Shown in pieces: positions 15,331 to 23,898 of a stretch of DNA of 33,735 nucleotides. The first letter of the stretch is position 1. Every line of letters starts with the position of its first letter. The position numbers and the translations under genes were made by a program. Source of the stretch: Spirochaetaceae bacterium (GTDB lineage: Bacteria > Spirochaetota > Spirochaetia > Treponematales > Breznakiellaceae); NCBI GenBank assembly GCA_031257255.1, contig JAIROZ010000191.1, positions 1 through 33,735 on the forward strand, written 5' to 3'. Below the pieces are notes generated by a model that saw only the letters and a program-made list of their open reading frames with translations, made no database searches and was not told the origin of the DNA.

Positions 15331-15371
15331 TGAGGCTGTTGCAAAAGCAACCGACTTTTGCAACAGCCTCA
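15331..15371. repeat. Perfect 17-bp inverted repeat downstream of ftsZ
   Basis: TGAGGCTGTTGCAAAAG (15331-15347) and its exact reverse complement (15355-15371) flank a 7-nt loop. No T tract follows on the minus strand, so it is not a classic terminator. It lies 33 nt before the HD-GYP-like start codon and could sequester that gene's leader or be a REP-type element. Confidence 0.75.
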
Positions 15372-15387
15372 TGTGTATCAGACTCTT

Positions 15388-15416
15388 CCTTAGCGGGACA
15401 GAATGTCCCGCTAAGG
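15388..15416. repeat. Perfect 13-bp hairpin downstream of ftsZ
   Basis: CCTTAGCGGGACA (15388-15400) and TGTCCCGCTAAGG (15404-15416) form a perfect stem with a 3-nt loop, beginning 15 nt after the ftsZ stop codon. With the neighbouring 17-bp hairpin it gives two strong structures in the 132-nt ftsZ/HD-GYP gap, which probably stop or process the dcw transcript although there is no clear T tract. Confidence 0.75.
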
Positions 15417-15430
15417 TTAGAGCGATAGTT

Positions 15431-16621
15431 TTAGCCGCCGGACGCAAGCCGCCGTCTGTCATCTTCAACAAGATGTAAACCCTTACGGAGGTATGGGGGA
15501 ACATCGAGGTTTGCTTCCACTGCTTGATATGTGCCGGACAATCTGTGCCCGGCACCGTATTTATCCGCATCCATCTTTGGAAAGATTTTATCGTAATCAA
15601 ACAATTCGCTGCCGGTTTTTCCAGCCTCGCCGGTTTTGGTATCGCGCGCGGCGCTTCCCCGAAAGCCGGTCGCTATCACGGTCACCTGAACCTTGTCTTC
15701 CATGTTTTCGTCAATAACATAGCCGGACTTTATGTCGACATCCGGGTCGGCTTGTTCGGTAACTATGTTCACAATCTCCTGGAATTCCTGAATCGAAAAA
15801 TCGCGCCCGCCGGCTATGTTTACAAGAACATGGCTTGCGCCCGCTATAGAACTCGACTCGTAAAGAGGGTTATTTATCGCGTCATTGGCGGCGGCGGCGG
15901 CGCGTCTGTCGCCTGCCCCTAAGCCTATGCCGAGCAGGGCATCTCCTTTGTCCTTCATTGCCGCCTTAACATCGGCAAAGTCGATATTTATTTCGCCCGC
16001 GCAGGTTATTATATCCGAGATAGCCTCTATACCCTCACGGAGTACATCATCCGCCTTGCGAAACGCCTCCATTACGGGAAGGGGCTTGTCGGATAACTTC
16101 ATTAGATTTGAATTGGGAATAACGATGAGCGTGTCAACATTTTTTCTAAGTTCATTTATGCCTTCTTCGGCTATACGCATACGGCGGGCGCCCTCAAACG
16201 AAAACGGCTTGGTAACAACGCCCACAGTGAGCGCTCCCGCCTGACGGGCAAGCGCCGCGATAACCGGAGCGCTCCCCGTGCCGGTACCGCCGCCCATTCC
16301 CGCTGTAACAAAGACCATATTAGCGCCGGCAAGGGCGTTTCGTATCATGTCCTCGTCCGCCTGAGCAGCCTCTTTGCCGACTTCTGGATTGCCGCCCGCG
16401 CCAAGTCCCTGCGTAGTCTTTCGTCCAATGGGGAGTTTGCTTCCGGCGCGGCATCTGTCCAATGCCTGCGTGTCCGTGTTTACCGCGATAAACTGCACAT
16501 TTTCTATGCCGTGTTCTATCATGCGGTTTACGGCGTTAGACCCGCCGCCCCCCGCTCCAATAACTTTGACTACTGTAGGGCAGCGCGATGGCAGCCCTCC
16601 TTCTAAAACCTCAAAATCCAT
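15431..16621 (-). CDS. ftsZ: Cell division GTPase FtsZ
   Basis: A 396-residue tubulin homologue that forms the Z-ring. Seen: [15 protein letters not shown] (20-34), NTDTQAL, the GTP signature [10 protein letters not shown] (110-119), the synergy-loop INIDFADVK (211-219) that completes GTP hydrolysis in the next subunit, and a variable linker ending in the conserved C-terminal peptide [11 protein letters not shown], which binds FtsA. The tail continues about 20 residues beyond that peptide ([14 protein letters not shown]). Start ATG at 16621 has GGGAGGG at 16632-16626. A good -10 element lies in the 95-nt gap after ftsA, so ftsZ probably has its own promoter in addition to operon read-through. 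Confidence 0.98.
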   Translation of the reverse strand: MDFEVLEGGLPSRCPTVVKVIGAGGGGSNAVNRMIEHGIENVQFIAVNTDTQALDRCRAGSKLPIGRKTTQGLGAGGNPEVGKEAAQADEDMIRNALAGANMVFVTAGMGGGTGTGSAPVIAALARQAGALTVGVVTKPFSFEGARRMRIAEEGINELRKNVDTLIVIPNSNLMKLSDKPLPVMEAFRKADDVLREGIEAISDIITCAGEINIDFADVKAAMKDKGDALLGIGLGAGDRRAAAAANDAINNPLYESSSIAGASHVLVNIAGGRDFSIQEFQEIVNIVTEQADPDVDIKSGYVIDENMEDKVQVTVIATGFRGSAARDTKTGEAGKTGSELFDYDKIFPKMDADKYGAGHRLSGTYQAVEANLDVPPYLRKGLHLVEDDRRRLASGG

Positions 16622-16625
16622 ATAT

Positions 16626-16655
16626 CCCTCCCGGATTTTTCAAAAATATATTATA
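16626..16655 (-). promoter_or_regulatory. Candidate ftsZ promoter and RBS
   Basis: In the ftsA-ftsZ gap the minus strand carries a perfect -10 TATAAT (16655-16650) and a strong RBS GGGAGGG (16632-16626). No good -35 stands at 17 nt; TTGAGG lies 14 nt upstream. Just after the ftsA stop is a weak GCGC-AAAA-GCGC hairpin followed by T5, a possible partial terminator. Confidence 0.45.
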
Positions 16656-16716
16656 GGAACAAATAATAGCCTCAAGTATTACCGGTTCCCTCAAAAAGCG
16701 CTTTTGCGCCAATTTG

Positions 16717-17982
16717 CTAAAAAAATTCATTGCGAATCCAATTTCTTAATTTGGAAAAAATGCCGAAAAACGGCTCTCTTGTTTTTTCCACAGGGGCGGG
16801 GGCGCTTCCCGCCGAAGCCCCCCTGTCCGCAGTCCTGTCCCGCGCTTCCAGCACAAGCCCCACAGCGGCGGCGTACAAACTGTCGCGGAATTCGCCGGTA
16901 ATTCCCGGCACTGGGAGCGGAACGCCGACCCGCACCGGCATGTGGAAGATAGACGATGCCATATCCGCCGCGCCGAGCAATTTTGCGCCCCCCCCCGTGA
17001 GTATTATACCCGCTCCAAGCGGTTTGCCCCCTGTAAGATGCGCCAATTTTTCTTTTACCATTAAAAAGATTTCTTCCATACGCGCCCTGATAATGGCGCA
17101 GATTTCGGCGCGGGGCACAGGAAACGGCGAGCGTCCCCCCATGCCCGGCACTATGATGTCATCCCCCGGTTCCAGCAAAGCATCCCAGCAGCAGCCGTCC
17201 TCAATTTTGATTTTTTCGGCTGTTTCGGCGCTGACATTCTTTACAATGGAAATGTCGGCGGAGACCTGCGCCCCTCCGGCGGGAACGCTTGCCGTTACGC
17301 AAGCCGCCCCCTGATGGTAAACGAGCATATTTGTTGTGCCGCCGCCCAGGTCGATAAGGGCGCAGCCCAAATCTTTTTCTTCCTGAGTCAGCACGGCGCG
17401 TCCCGCCGCAAGTGTCTGTAAAATAAGCCCTTCCACATGGAAACCGGCGCGGTTTACGCATTTTACAAGATTTTGGGCGCTTGTTATCGAGCAGGTAACA
17501 ATGTTGGCATCACATTCTATACGCACGCCTATCATACCGAGCGGATTGCGTATGCCGGGCTGCCCGTCGAGCGAATAAACCTGAGGAATAACATCAAGGA
17601 TTTGTCTGTCCGTGCCGAATTTGAGCGCTTTGGCAATTTCGAGCGCCCTTTCGATGTCGTCCCGCCCCACTTCGCGTTGATTATTCCGCACTGTCAAAAC
17701 AGACGCCTGTCCGTGCGAAATAAGGCTTTCGATATGTCCGCCGCCTATACTAACCCAGCAATTTTCAACAACACGCCCGCTCATCATTTCGGCGGCTTCT
17801 ATGGCGGCGGTAACGGAGCCTATGACCGCTTCGATATTTACCACCACTCCTTTGCGGAGCCCTGTGGACGGGCTTACGCCCACTCCGGTTATTTCGAGCG
17901 CTCCAGACTCGTTTATTTCCGCGATAATAGCGCACACCTTGGATGTGCCTATATCTAAACCCACGACCAAATCATCGCTCAT
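16717..17982 (-). CDS. ftsA: Cell division protein FtsA
   Basis: A 421-residue actin-like ATPase that tethers FtsZ to the membrane and activates septal synthesis. Seen: VVGLDIGTSKVCAIIAE (phosphate 1), the 1C/SHS2 insert following EVGRDDIERALEIAKAL, ALIDLGGGTTNMLVY (phosphate 2), GIILTGGGAKLLG (adenosine motif), and an amphipathic C-terminal membrane helix FFGIFSKLRNWIRNEFF preceded by a disordered linker. Its ATG overlaps the ftsQ stop as ATGA (4 nt). FtsZ follows after 95 nt. All expected elements are intact. Confidence 0.97.
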   Translation of the reverse strand: MSDDLVVGLDIGTSKVCAIIAEINESGALEITGVGVSPSTGLRKGVVVNIEAVIGSVTAAIEAAEMMSGRVVENCWVSIGGGHIESLISHGQASVLTVRNNQREVGRDDIERALEIAKALKFGTDRQILDVIPQVYSLDGQPGIRNPLGMIGVRIECDANIVTCSITSAQNLVKCVNRAGFHVEGLILQTLAAGRAVLTQEEKDLGCALIDLGGGTTNMLVYHQGAACVTASVPAGGAQVSADISIVKNVSAETAEKIKIEDGCCWDALLEPGDDIIVPGMGGRSPFPVPRAEICAIIRARMEEIFLMVKEKLAHLTGGKPLGAGIILTGGGAKLLGAADMASSIFHMPVRVGVPLPVPGITGEFRDSLYAAAVGLVLEARDRTADRGASAGSAPAPVEKTREPFFGIFSKLRNWIRNEFF

Positions 17983-18854
17983 AGCGTCCCCCCGCCGGCG
18001 GCATATACGTTTTCAAGCGCGTATGTTGTACGCGAATTACTACCGCCATGCCCGCGTATTTTGTAAGATGCCGTTCCTGTGCGAAAGTCAATTTCCTCTA
18101 CATCCATATTTTTTTCCGCAAATACATCGAGCAAAAGCAGCATATAGCGGAGTTTGTCTTCGTTAAGGGCGGACATCCTTATTTTTGTTTTAGTATACTC
18201 TGGATACACAATCAAGTCAAAGGTACCCGACGCTTTACGGTTTATATATATTTCCGAAATTGAATCAAGCAATTCGCCGGAATTTTCCTTTAATGTTAAT
18301 AAGTTTGACAGCAAACTTTTATATTCATCGCCTGCTTTATAGCCGGTTTCTACATCGCCTTCAAAAAGTCCCGATATAAGCGGAGTTTCCGGCAGAGCGC
18401 CGTCCTTTGGTTTGCCAATCGAAAACACAACGCCGTTTCCGTCAATAAGCGCCGGCAATGATTTTCCAGCGCCCGTTAAACTGAACGCGGCGGCGCGGCG
18501 CGGCGTCAATTTTATATTGAGCGTATCCGGGAAGCGTTTTGAAACAACAGCGGTTTCTACCTGCGGCAATTTTTCTAGATTATCTTTTGCGCGTTTTTCA
18601 TTTATTGACATATAAGAACTGCCTGCCGTAATTTCCGCCGCGCTTAAAACGAGCGATTTTGGAAATGTATCCATCCCGGATACATTTATCCGCGACAGCG
18701 GCATGCACGGGCTTACTATAAACAGCCAGACAAATTCCGCGCCTAAAAGTATACATAGGACAAACACAAACTTTTTTAGCGCTTTTTCATATTTAAATGA
18801 AGGCTCTTTTGCGCCTTCCTCTATGTCTTCATTTTGAATATATTTATCTTTCAT
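17979..18854 (-). CDS. ftsQ: Cell division protein FtsQ/DivIB
   Basis: A 291-residue bitopic protein of the FtsQLB complex: cytoplasmic tail of about 30 residues, one TM segment (about 29-48, FVFVLCILLGAEFVWLFIV), then a POTRA domain (PLSRINVSGMDTFPKSLVLSAA, through VETAVVSKRFPDTLNIKLTPR) and a beta domain (PLISGLF, SEIYINRKASGTFDLIVYPEY) ending with a short tail. The sequence is diverged, as is usual for FtsQ, but the TM-POTRA order and the position between ftsW and ftsA settle the identity. It overlaps ftsW by 4 nt at its start and ftsA by 4 nt at its end, indicating coupled translation. Confidence 0.93.
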   Translation of the reverse strand: MKDKYIQNEDIEEGAKEPSFKYEKALKKFVFVLCILLGAEFVWLFIVSPCMPLSRINVSGMDTFPKSLVLSAAEITAGSSYMSINEKRAKDNLEKLPQVETAVVSKRFPDTLNIKLTPRRAAAFSLTGAGKSLPALIDGNGVVFSIGKPKDGALPETPLISGLFEGDVETGYKAGDEYKSLLSNLLTLKENSGELLDSISEIYINRKASGTFDLIVYPEYTKTKIRMSALNEDKLRYMLLLLDVFAEKNMDVEEIDFRTGTASYKIRGHGGSNSRTTYALENVYAAGGGTL

Positions 18855-20035
18855 ATATTTTCCTTTGCGGGGCGCTCCGCATGTGCGTTATTTCCATGCG
18901 CCGCATTCTCTCCGGCTGTTACAAACGGGCGGCGCGAAACATTGACAGCAATTCCGCAGGCGGCAAGCGTTACAAGCAAACTCGACCCTCCGGCGGAAAA
19001 GAAAGGCAGCGGTACGCCTGTTGCCGGCACCGCTCCGCCCGCAACCGCTATATTCAGCAGAGTTTGTGATACCAAAAGCGTTATATAAGCAAAACAAACA
19101 ATGCCCGAAAAATTAGAAGATGCGCGGGCGGCGGCGCGGTAGCCGCGCGCGGCAAATACAAGCATAAGCGCAAAAAACATTATTATGCCGGCAAAGCCCG
19201 CTTCTTCGCAGTAGGCGGCAAAAATAAAGTCCGAGTGCACTTCCGGGACGCTTGCCACGGCGCGGGTGCTCTGCCCTATGCCCTTGCCCCAGAAACCGCC
19301 GGAATTTATTGTGAGTACAGATGCCCTGACCTGATAGTCTGTGCCGAGCGGGTCTGTGGGCCAAAGAAAACTCATTACACGGAGGAGGCGGTACTCTTTT
19401 GTTAAAACGAGGAGTACCGACACCGGTATCAGTATGGCGAGGGCGCTTACAAAGTAGCGCATCTTTACGCCGGATATGCAGAATACGGCGAGCGCGTTTA
19501 TCGAAATAAATACGGCGTCCGAAAAATTATTCTGCGAATATATCAGAATAAAAAACAGCGCTGTAACAATAGTAGGCGGCAGTATACCCGCTGTAAAACT
19601 ATCCAGTCTATCGCGTTTTTTATCGAATATATGAGCAAGATAGAGCGGCAGCGCAACCTTGACAATTTCTGACGGCTGCAGAGAATATGAACCAAAACGG
19701 AGCCAGCGTGTAGCGCCGTTTTTTTGCATGCTTATGCCGGGAATAAATGTAAGTATGCAGAGTACAGCGGAAAGAAATATAAGGAACGGCACGCACATTC
19801 TTATGAATTCAATTTTGATACGCGAAAGAATAATAAATACGGCAATGCCGGCAAGCGCGAGGACGCTTTGACGGGAAATAATATACAGAGTATCTCCTTC
19901 AAATATTTTTTCCGCAAAATGAGTCGAGGCTGTCCAAAGCGTAACCAAACCCGCGCCTGTAAGGAGCAGTACACTCGCTACAAATATATGGTCGCAGTAT
20001 GCGCGGTTTGAAGGCGCCGTTTCTAAAGCAAACAA
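18851..20035 (-). CDS. ftsW: Septal peptidoglycan glycosyltransferase FtsW (SEDS)
   Basis: A 394-residue polytopic SEDS protein with about ten TM helices that polymerises lipid II at the septum with a class B PBP. Seen: LQPSEIVKVALPLYLAH, GTDYQVRASVLTINSGGFWGKGIGQ, VPEVHSDFIFAAYCEEAGF (catalytic-loop region) and ATGVPLPFFSAGGSSLLVTLAACGI, all SEDS signatures. Start is TTG at 20035 with an AGGGGAAG-type RBS just upstream; the mraY stop is 10 nt away. The partner PBP (ftsI) and murG, often next to ftsW, are not in this cluster and must be elsewhere. RodA is the alternative name, but the dcw context favours FtsW. Confidence 0.95.
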   Translation of the reverse strand: MFALETAPSNRAYCDHIFVASVLLLTGAGLVTLWTASTHFAEKIFEGDTLYIISRQSVLALAGIAVFIILSRIKIEFIRMCVPFLIFLSAVLCILTFIPGISMQKNGATRWLRFGSYSLQPSEIVKVALPLYLAHIFDKKRDRLDSFTAGILPPTIVTALFFILIYSQNNFSDAVFISINALAVFCISGVKMRYFVSALAILIPVSVLLVLTKEYRLLRVMSFLWPTDPLGTDYQVRASVLTINSGGFWGKGIGQSTRAVASVPEVHSDFIFAAYCEEAGFAGIIMFFALMLVFAARGYRAAARASSNFSGIVCFAYITLLVSQTLLNIAVAGGAVPATGVPLPFFSAGGSSLLVTLAACGIAVNVSRRPFVTAGENAAHGNNAHAERPAKENI

Positions 20036-20045
20036 AATTCTTCCC

Positions 20046-21122
20046 CTACTGAATTTTTAATGTCGACAAGGCGATGATGGCAAACAGAGCGCCCAATATC
20101 CAAAAGCGCGTTACCACTTTTGTTTCCGCCCAGCCTGATAATTCAAAATGATGATGTAAAGGCGCCATTTTGAATATGCGCTTTTTTGACGCCTTATAGC
20201 ATAACACCTGTATAATTACAGATGCCGCTTCCAGTACAAAAACACCGCCTATGATTATCATCAATATTTCTTTTTTTATCAAGAGCGAAATAACGGCAAT
20301 AACGCCGCCCAGGCTTAAACTGCCCGTATCACCCATAAAAACATCCGCCGGATGGGCATTAAACCACAAAAAGCCCACGCAAGCGCCTATCGCGGCAAGG
20401 CAAAAAATTGTTAGTTCGCCGCCGTCATCAATGTATGGAATCCCCAAATAGCCTGACCAGTCAACGCGCCCTGTCGCGTAAGTTAATATCGCAAGTGTAA
20501 TAAAAACAAATATAAGCAGCCCTGCCGCAAGCCCGTCAAGTCCGTCGCTTAAATTGACGGCGTTGCTTTCTCCCACAATTAACAGTACAGCAAACGGAAT
20601 CCACAATGCGCCCAAATCAATTACCGGGTTCTTAAAAAATGGTATATATATTGCCGTTGATATATGCAGGCGAAAATACAATACGCAGACAATAATGGTT
20701 GCAAGCGCAAACTGCATAATGAGTTTTCGTTTTGCCGAAAGCCCGTCTGAATTTTTTGCCTTTATTTTGAGGTAATCGTCAATAAAACCTATAGCGCCAA
20801 ATCCGGCAAAACTTGCCGCCGTTATCCATACAACCTCGCTTTCTATATCCTGCCAGCATAAAACCGAAACCAGCACCGAAAGAATTATTAGTACGCCGCC
20901 CATAGTGGGAGTACCGCCCTTGCTCAAATGAGTCGCGGGACCGCAATCGCGTATAGTCTGCCCTATTTTTAAGCGCCGCAATTTTTCGATTATAGCGGGA
21001 CCTGCCGCATAGCAGATAAGCAGTGTTGTAAGCGCGGCATAAGCGGCGCGAAATGTTATATACTGAAAAACATTAAACGCAGTCCAGTACTTGTAAAGCG
21101 GGTATAAAAATTTATAGAACAT
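20046..21122 (-). CDS. mraY: Phospho-MurNAc-pentapeptide transferase MraY
   Basis: A 358-residue inner-membrane enzyme making lipid I from UDP-MurNAc-pentapeptide and undecaprenyl phosphate. About ten TM helices are visible. Key motifs: HLSKGGTPTMGGVLI, FIDDYLKIKAKNSDGLSAKRK (the DD pair), GESNAVNLSDGLDGLAAG (catalytic Asp/Asn), FNAHPADVFMGDTGSLSLGG, and the HHHFELSGWAETKVVTRFW loop near the C-terminus. Length and order match typical MraY. Its ATG directly adjoins the murF stop (0 nt gap), consistent with a continuous dcw transcript. Confidence 0.98.
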   Translation of the reverse strand: MFYKFLYPLYKYWTAFNVFQYITFRAAYAALTTLLICYAAGPAIIEKLRRLKIGQTIRDCGPATHLSKGGTPTMGGVLIILSVLVSVLCWQDIESEVVWITAASFAGFGAIGFIDDYLKIKAKNSDGLSAKRKLIMQFALATIIVCVLYFRLHISTAIYIPFFKNPVIDLGALWIPFAVLLIVGESNAVNLSDGLDGLAAGLLIFVFITLAILTYATGRVDWSGYLGIPYIDDGGELTIFCLAAIGACVGFLWFNAHPADVFMGDTGSLSLGGVIAVISLLIKKEILMIIIGGVFVLEAASVIIQVLCYKASKKRIFKMAPLHHHFELSGWAETKVVTRFWILGALFAIIALSTLKIQ

Positions 21123-22526
21123 TCACAGCCCCTTCTCCACCCGTTCCAGTTCGCAGGAACGGCTGCCTTTTAATAAAATCAAAGCGCCGGTTCGCAGGAC
21201 GGCGCGTACATTTTTAATAAGCGCGTCTATATCATTTGTTTGATACATATACATTTTTGCGGCACATTCCGCCATGTGCGCGGCGGTAACTTCTGTTTCT
21301 TCTCCAAATAGAAACACCGCGTCCGCGCCGGATGCCGAAAGGCGCTCTCCCAGTCTGCGGTGTTCGCTTTCTGTTTCGGCTCCCAATTCGCGCATAGCGC
21401 CTATAATGTATATTTTTTGAGGATACTTGCCGCCGTCTGCCGCCTGTAATTCATCGCACATAAGAAGCGCCTTTTCCATAGAGGCTGGATTTGCGTTGTA
21501 ACAGTCGCGCACAAGCATATAACGCAAGCCCGCCTTTGTCTGCGCTTCCAGCGCCTGCGCCCGCCCAAAGAGCGGTTTTACCGCCTCCAAGCCCGCCGCT
21601 ACAGCGCCGCCGCTTATGCCGCTCCAGCGGGCTAAGGCAATGGCGGCAATGGCATTTTCGGCATTGTGCTTTCCCGGCAGCGGAAAACGCGCCTTGCGCC
21701 CGTCCCAGTGAATAACGCTCCCTTCGAGTCCAAGACTTTCTACCTTTCCTGTAAATGTTTCTAATGTATTGTAAAAAATTACATTGCCTTGTACTTCATT
21801 TTTGAATATATCGGGGAATGGTACATTGTCCGGCACAAAAAGCGTTTCGTTTCCTGTAAATTTTATGGATATATCTTTTTTTTCGCGTGCTATATTTTCT
21901 AGGCTGCCGATAATGCCTATGTGGGCGCTTCCTATATTTGTAATAAGCGCGGCATCCGGTTTTAGCACGGCGGCAATTTCCGCCATCTCGCCGCGCCGGT
22001 TCATTCCCATTTCAAAGATGCCGGTCTCGTGTTCTTTGCGTATATTGAATACGGACAGCGGCAGCCCGGAATCGGAGTTCAAATTGCCTTCGTTGTAAAC
22101 TATATTTTTTTCCCGCGCAAAAATTGACGCGCATATTTCTTTTACCGTTGTTTTGCCGGATGAGCCTGTAATGCCAATTTTGAATAATGTATCAAATTTT
22201 GATACATACAGCGCCGCGATTTTTTGCAGGGCGGCAAGTGTATCATCAGCATATATAATACTGATTTTTGCATTTATATTTTTTAGTACATCGCTTTTAT
22301 TTTTTTCTATAACAACGCCCGCCGCTCCGGCTTTTACCGCGTCCGGTACAAAGTTATGCCCGTCTGCCCGCTCTCCTTTAAGGGCAAAAAACAAACTGCC
22401 TGCCTGTGCCTTACGCGAGTCTATGCAAACATTTGTAAAAAAATCCGGCGCGTTATCTCCGCAAGGCAGCGCCGTAAAACCCGCGCCGCGCAATTCCTCG
22501 AATTTTAGCAGGGCATTAGTTTCCAT
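21123..22526 (-). CDS. murF: UDP-MurNAc-tripeptide D-Ala-D-Ala ligase MurF
   Basis: Adds D-Ala-D-Ala to UDP-MurNAc-tripeptide, the last cytoplasmic precursor step. From ATG 22526 (METNALLKFEELRGAGF) the product is 467 residues, a normal MurF length; a longer open frame to 22601 would overlap ftsL. Seen: substrate-recognition segment VCIDSRKAQAGSLFFALKGERADGHNFV, ATP loop GITGSSGKTTVKEI, NLNSDSGLPLSVF, FEMGMNRRGEM, ITNIGSAHIG (Mg-binding region), GKHNAENAIAAIALA and RDCYNANPASMEKAL. Its start overlaps the ftsL stop (ATGGAAACTAA, 11 nt) and it abuts mraY. MurE, MurD and MurC are not encoded nearby. Confidence 0.96.
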   Translation of the reverse strand: METNALLKFEELRGAGFTALPCGDNAPDFFTNVCIDSRKAQAGSLFFALKGERADGHNFVPDAVKAGAAGVVIEKNKSDVLKNINAKISIIYADDTLAALQKIAALYVSKFDTLFKIGITGSSGKTTVKEICASIFAREKNIVYNEGNLNSDSGLPLSVFNIRKEHETGIFEMGMNRRGEMAEIAAVLKPDAALITNIGSAHIGIIGSLENIAREKKDISIKFTGNETLFVPDNVPFPDIFKNEVQGNVIFYNTLETFTGKVESLGLEGSVIHWDGRKARFPLPGKHNAENAIAAIALARWSGISGGAVAAGLEAVKPLFGRAQALEAQTKAGLRYMLVRDCYNANPASMEKALLMCDELQAADGGKYPQKIYIIGAMRELGAETESEHRRLGERLSASGADAVFLFGEETEVTAAHMAECAAKMYMYQTNDIDALIKNVRAVLRTGALILLKGSRSCELERVEKGL

Positions 22527-22803
22527 TACGCCGTCCGTAAATATGGATTTGCAGTACTTCTTCCGGTTCTTTTTTATCGAGCATAAGCGTATCGCGGGCA
22601 AATTCCTCGATACGCACGGGAGAGGTAAGCCCGGAGATGTCGGTTAGCAGTTGCTTGTTTGTATCGACAAGCGCCTGCTGTTCCGCTTCCAGTTTTGCCA
22701 TCTCTTTTTTGAGCGCGTCAAACCTGTCCGCCTGCGCCGCCGCCGCCCCTAACGCAAGCGGTATGCTCAAAACAAGCGCATATAAAACAAAAATCTTCTT
22801 CAT
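22516..22803 (-). CDS. ftsL: FtsL/septum-initiator-like small membrane protein
   Basis: A 95-residue bitopic protein: N-terminal hydrophobic helix (residues 4-23, IFVLYALVLSIPLALGAAAA), a heptad-rich coiled coil (about 28-58, DALKKEMAKLEAEQQALVDTNKQLL) and the conserved FtsL/DivIC tail VRIEEFARDTLMLDKKEPEEVLQI. It belongs to the FtsQLB complex that activates FtsWI. Size, topology and position between rsmH and murF identify it even though FtsL sequences diverge. RBS AAGGA (22813-22809) lies against the end of the hairpin repeat at 22815. Its stop is overlapped by the murF start codon. Confidence 0.88.
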   Translation of the reverse strand: MKKIFVLYALVLSIPLALGAAAAQADRFDALKKEMAKLEAEQQALVDTNKQLLTDISGLTSPVRIEEFARDTLMLDKKEPEEVLQIHIYGRRNGN

Positions 22804-22814
22804 ATATATCCTTA

Positions 22815-22964
22815 TTAGTGGACAGCGGTTAGTGGACAGTGGACAGTTTCAGTTCTGGAAGAAAACCAAATACTAACGCATATAACTTTGTTAGTACTGA
22901 TATGCCAAACTGAACTACTGTCCACTGTTCACTGTTCACTGTTCACTGTTCACTGTTCACTGTC
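22815..22964. repeat. Second hairpin/heptamer repeat, between rsmH and ftsL
   Basis: The left arm (TTAGTGGACAG, AGTGGACAGTGGACAG, TTTCAGTT) pairs with the right arm (AACTGAAC, ACTGTCCACTG). The core contains TACTAAC (22871-22877) opposite GTTAGTA, matching the CTAACG/CGTTAG core of the copy at 8671. The right arm has five perfect CACTGTT copies (22923-22957) and a sixth CACTGTC, against two plus one in the other copy, so copy number varies. The left end touches the ftsL RBS; the right end runs into rsmH and provides its last codons and TGA stop. Confidence 0.8.
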
Positions 22965-23896
22965 TTCTCCACTACCCGCAACTTGGCGCTGCGGGAAGGC
23001 GGATTTGAACGCAATTCTATGCCGTCTGCCGTTACCGGCTTTTTGGTAACAAGACGGCACTCCCCGCTCTTATTTATCGGCATATTTCTATGCTCTTTTT
23101 CGCGGAAGAAGTTCTTAACGATACGGTCTTCCAACGAATGAAAACTGATAACACCCATGCGCCCGCCTGCTTTGAGCGCCCCGAAAGCCGCCTCAAGCCG
23201 CCGTTCAAGGCGTTCCAGTTCGCCGTTTACGGCTATGCGGAGCGCCTGAAAAGTCTTCGTTGCCGGATGCATGCCTCGCGCCGGGACGCCGCCCGGCATG
23301 GCGGAGGCAACAATGGCGGCAAGGGCGGCTGAAGTTTCTATCCTTGAGCGCGCCCTTGCCTTCACTATTGCCGAGGCAATGCGGCGGCTATGCCTCTCTT
23401 CGGCGTTATGCCAGAGCAAATCCGCCAACTCATCCTCGCGGAGAACGGCAAGCAAATCCGCAGCGCTCCGCCCATATCCGGTATCTATCCTCATATCCAA
23501 AGGCTCATCCTTACGGAAACTGAACCCCCTGCCCCCTTGCTCATAATGAAAAAGGGACACCCCCAAATCAATGAGGATAATATCCGCCTTTCGGCAGGCG
23601 CATTCGCCGGAAAAAAAATCTTCCGACCAGCACCGGCAAAATTGAACACGGCTTCCAAAACGCGAAAGCCGCGCCTTCGCCCGTTCCAGAACCGCGCCGT
23701 CCGCGTCAACGGCTGTAAGATGGAGCGCCGGAAAGCGCGACAGAAATGCCTCGCTGTGCCCACCCTCCCCTACCGTGCCGTCAATCATCCATGCGTCCGC
23801 GTCCGCAGACGCGCCGTCCGTTCCCGCCGTTTCCAGAACCGCTCCCAACAGTTCCAGAGTTTCGGCAAGCAGTACCGGCGTATGGATGATAGTCAT
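22943..23896 (-). CDS. rsmH: 16S rRNA m4C1402 methyltransferase RsmH (MraW)
   Basis: A 317-residue SAM-dependent enzyme methylating N4 of C1402 in 16S rRNA. Seen: HTPVLLAETLELL, SAM loop MIDGTVGEGGHSEAFL, LTAVDADGAVLERAKARL, the IILIDLGVSLFHYEQGGRGFSF motif (usually DLGVSS.Q.D...RGFSF; here slightly diverged), PLDMRID, HPATKTFQALRIAVNGEL, and GVISFHSLEDRIVKNFF. The last residues (KTVNSEQ) and the stop codon are encoded by CACTGTT repeats of the adjoining intergenic element, so the native C-terminus seems to have been replaced by repeat-derived sequence. It follows mraZ by 2 nt. Confidence 0.97.
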   Translation of the reverse strand: MTIIHTPVLLAETLELLGAVLETAGTDGASADADAWMIDGTVGEGGHSEAFLSRFPALHLTAVDADGAVLERAKARLSRFGSRVQFCRCWSEDFFSGECACRKADIILIDLGVSLFHYEQGGRGFSFRKDEPLDMRIDTGYGRSAADLLAVLREDELADLLWHNAEERHSRRIASAIVKARARSRIETSAALAAIVASAMPGGVPARGMHPATKTFQALRIAVNGELERLERRLEAAFGALKAGGRMGVISFHSLEDRIVKNFFREKEHRNMPINKSGECRLVTKKPVTADGIELRSNPPSRSAKLRVVEKTVNSEQ

Positions 23897-23898
23897 CG

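Noticed and set aside
21123-22601. MurF starting at 22601
   Set aside because: The extra 25 residues overlap ftsL; ATG 22526 gives normal MurF length and the compact overlap typical of the operon.
22815-22964. Short tandem repeats that might suggest a CRISPR array
   Set aside because: The units are 7 bp with no spacers, and the interval forms one large hairpin. No cas gene is present.
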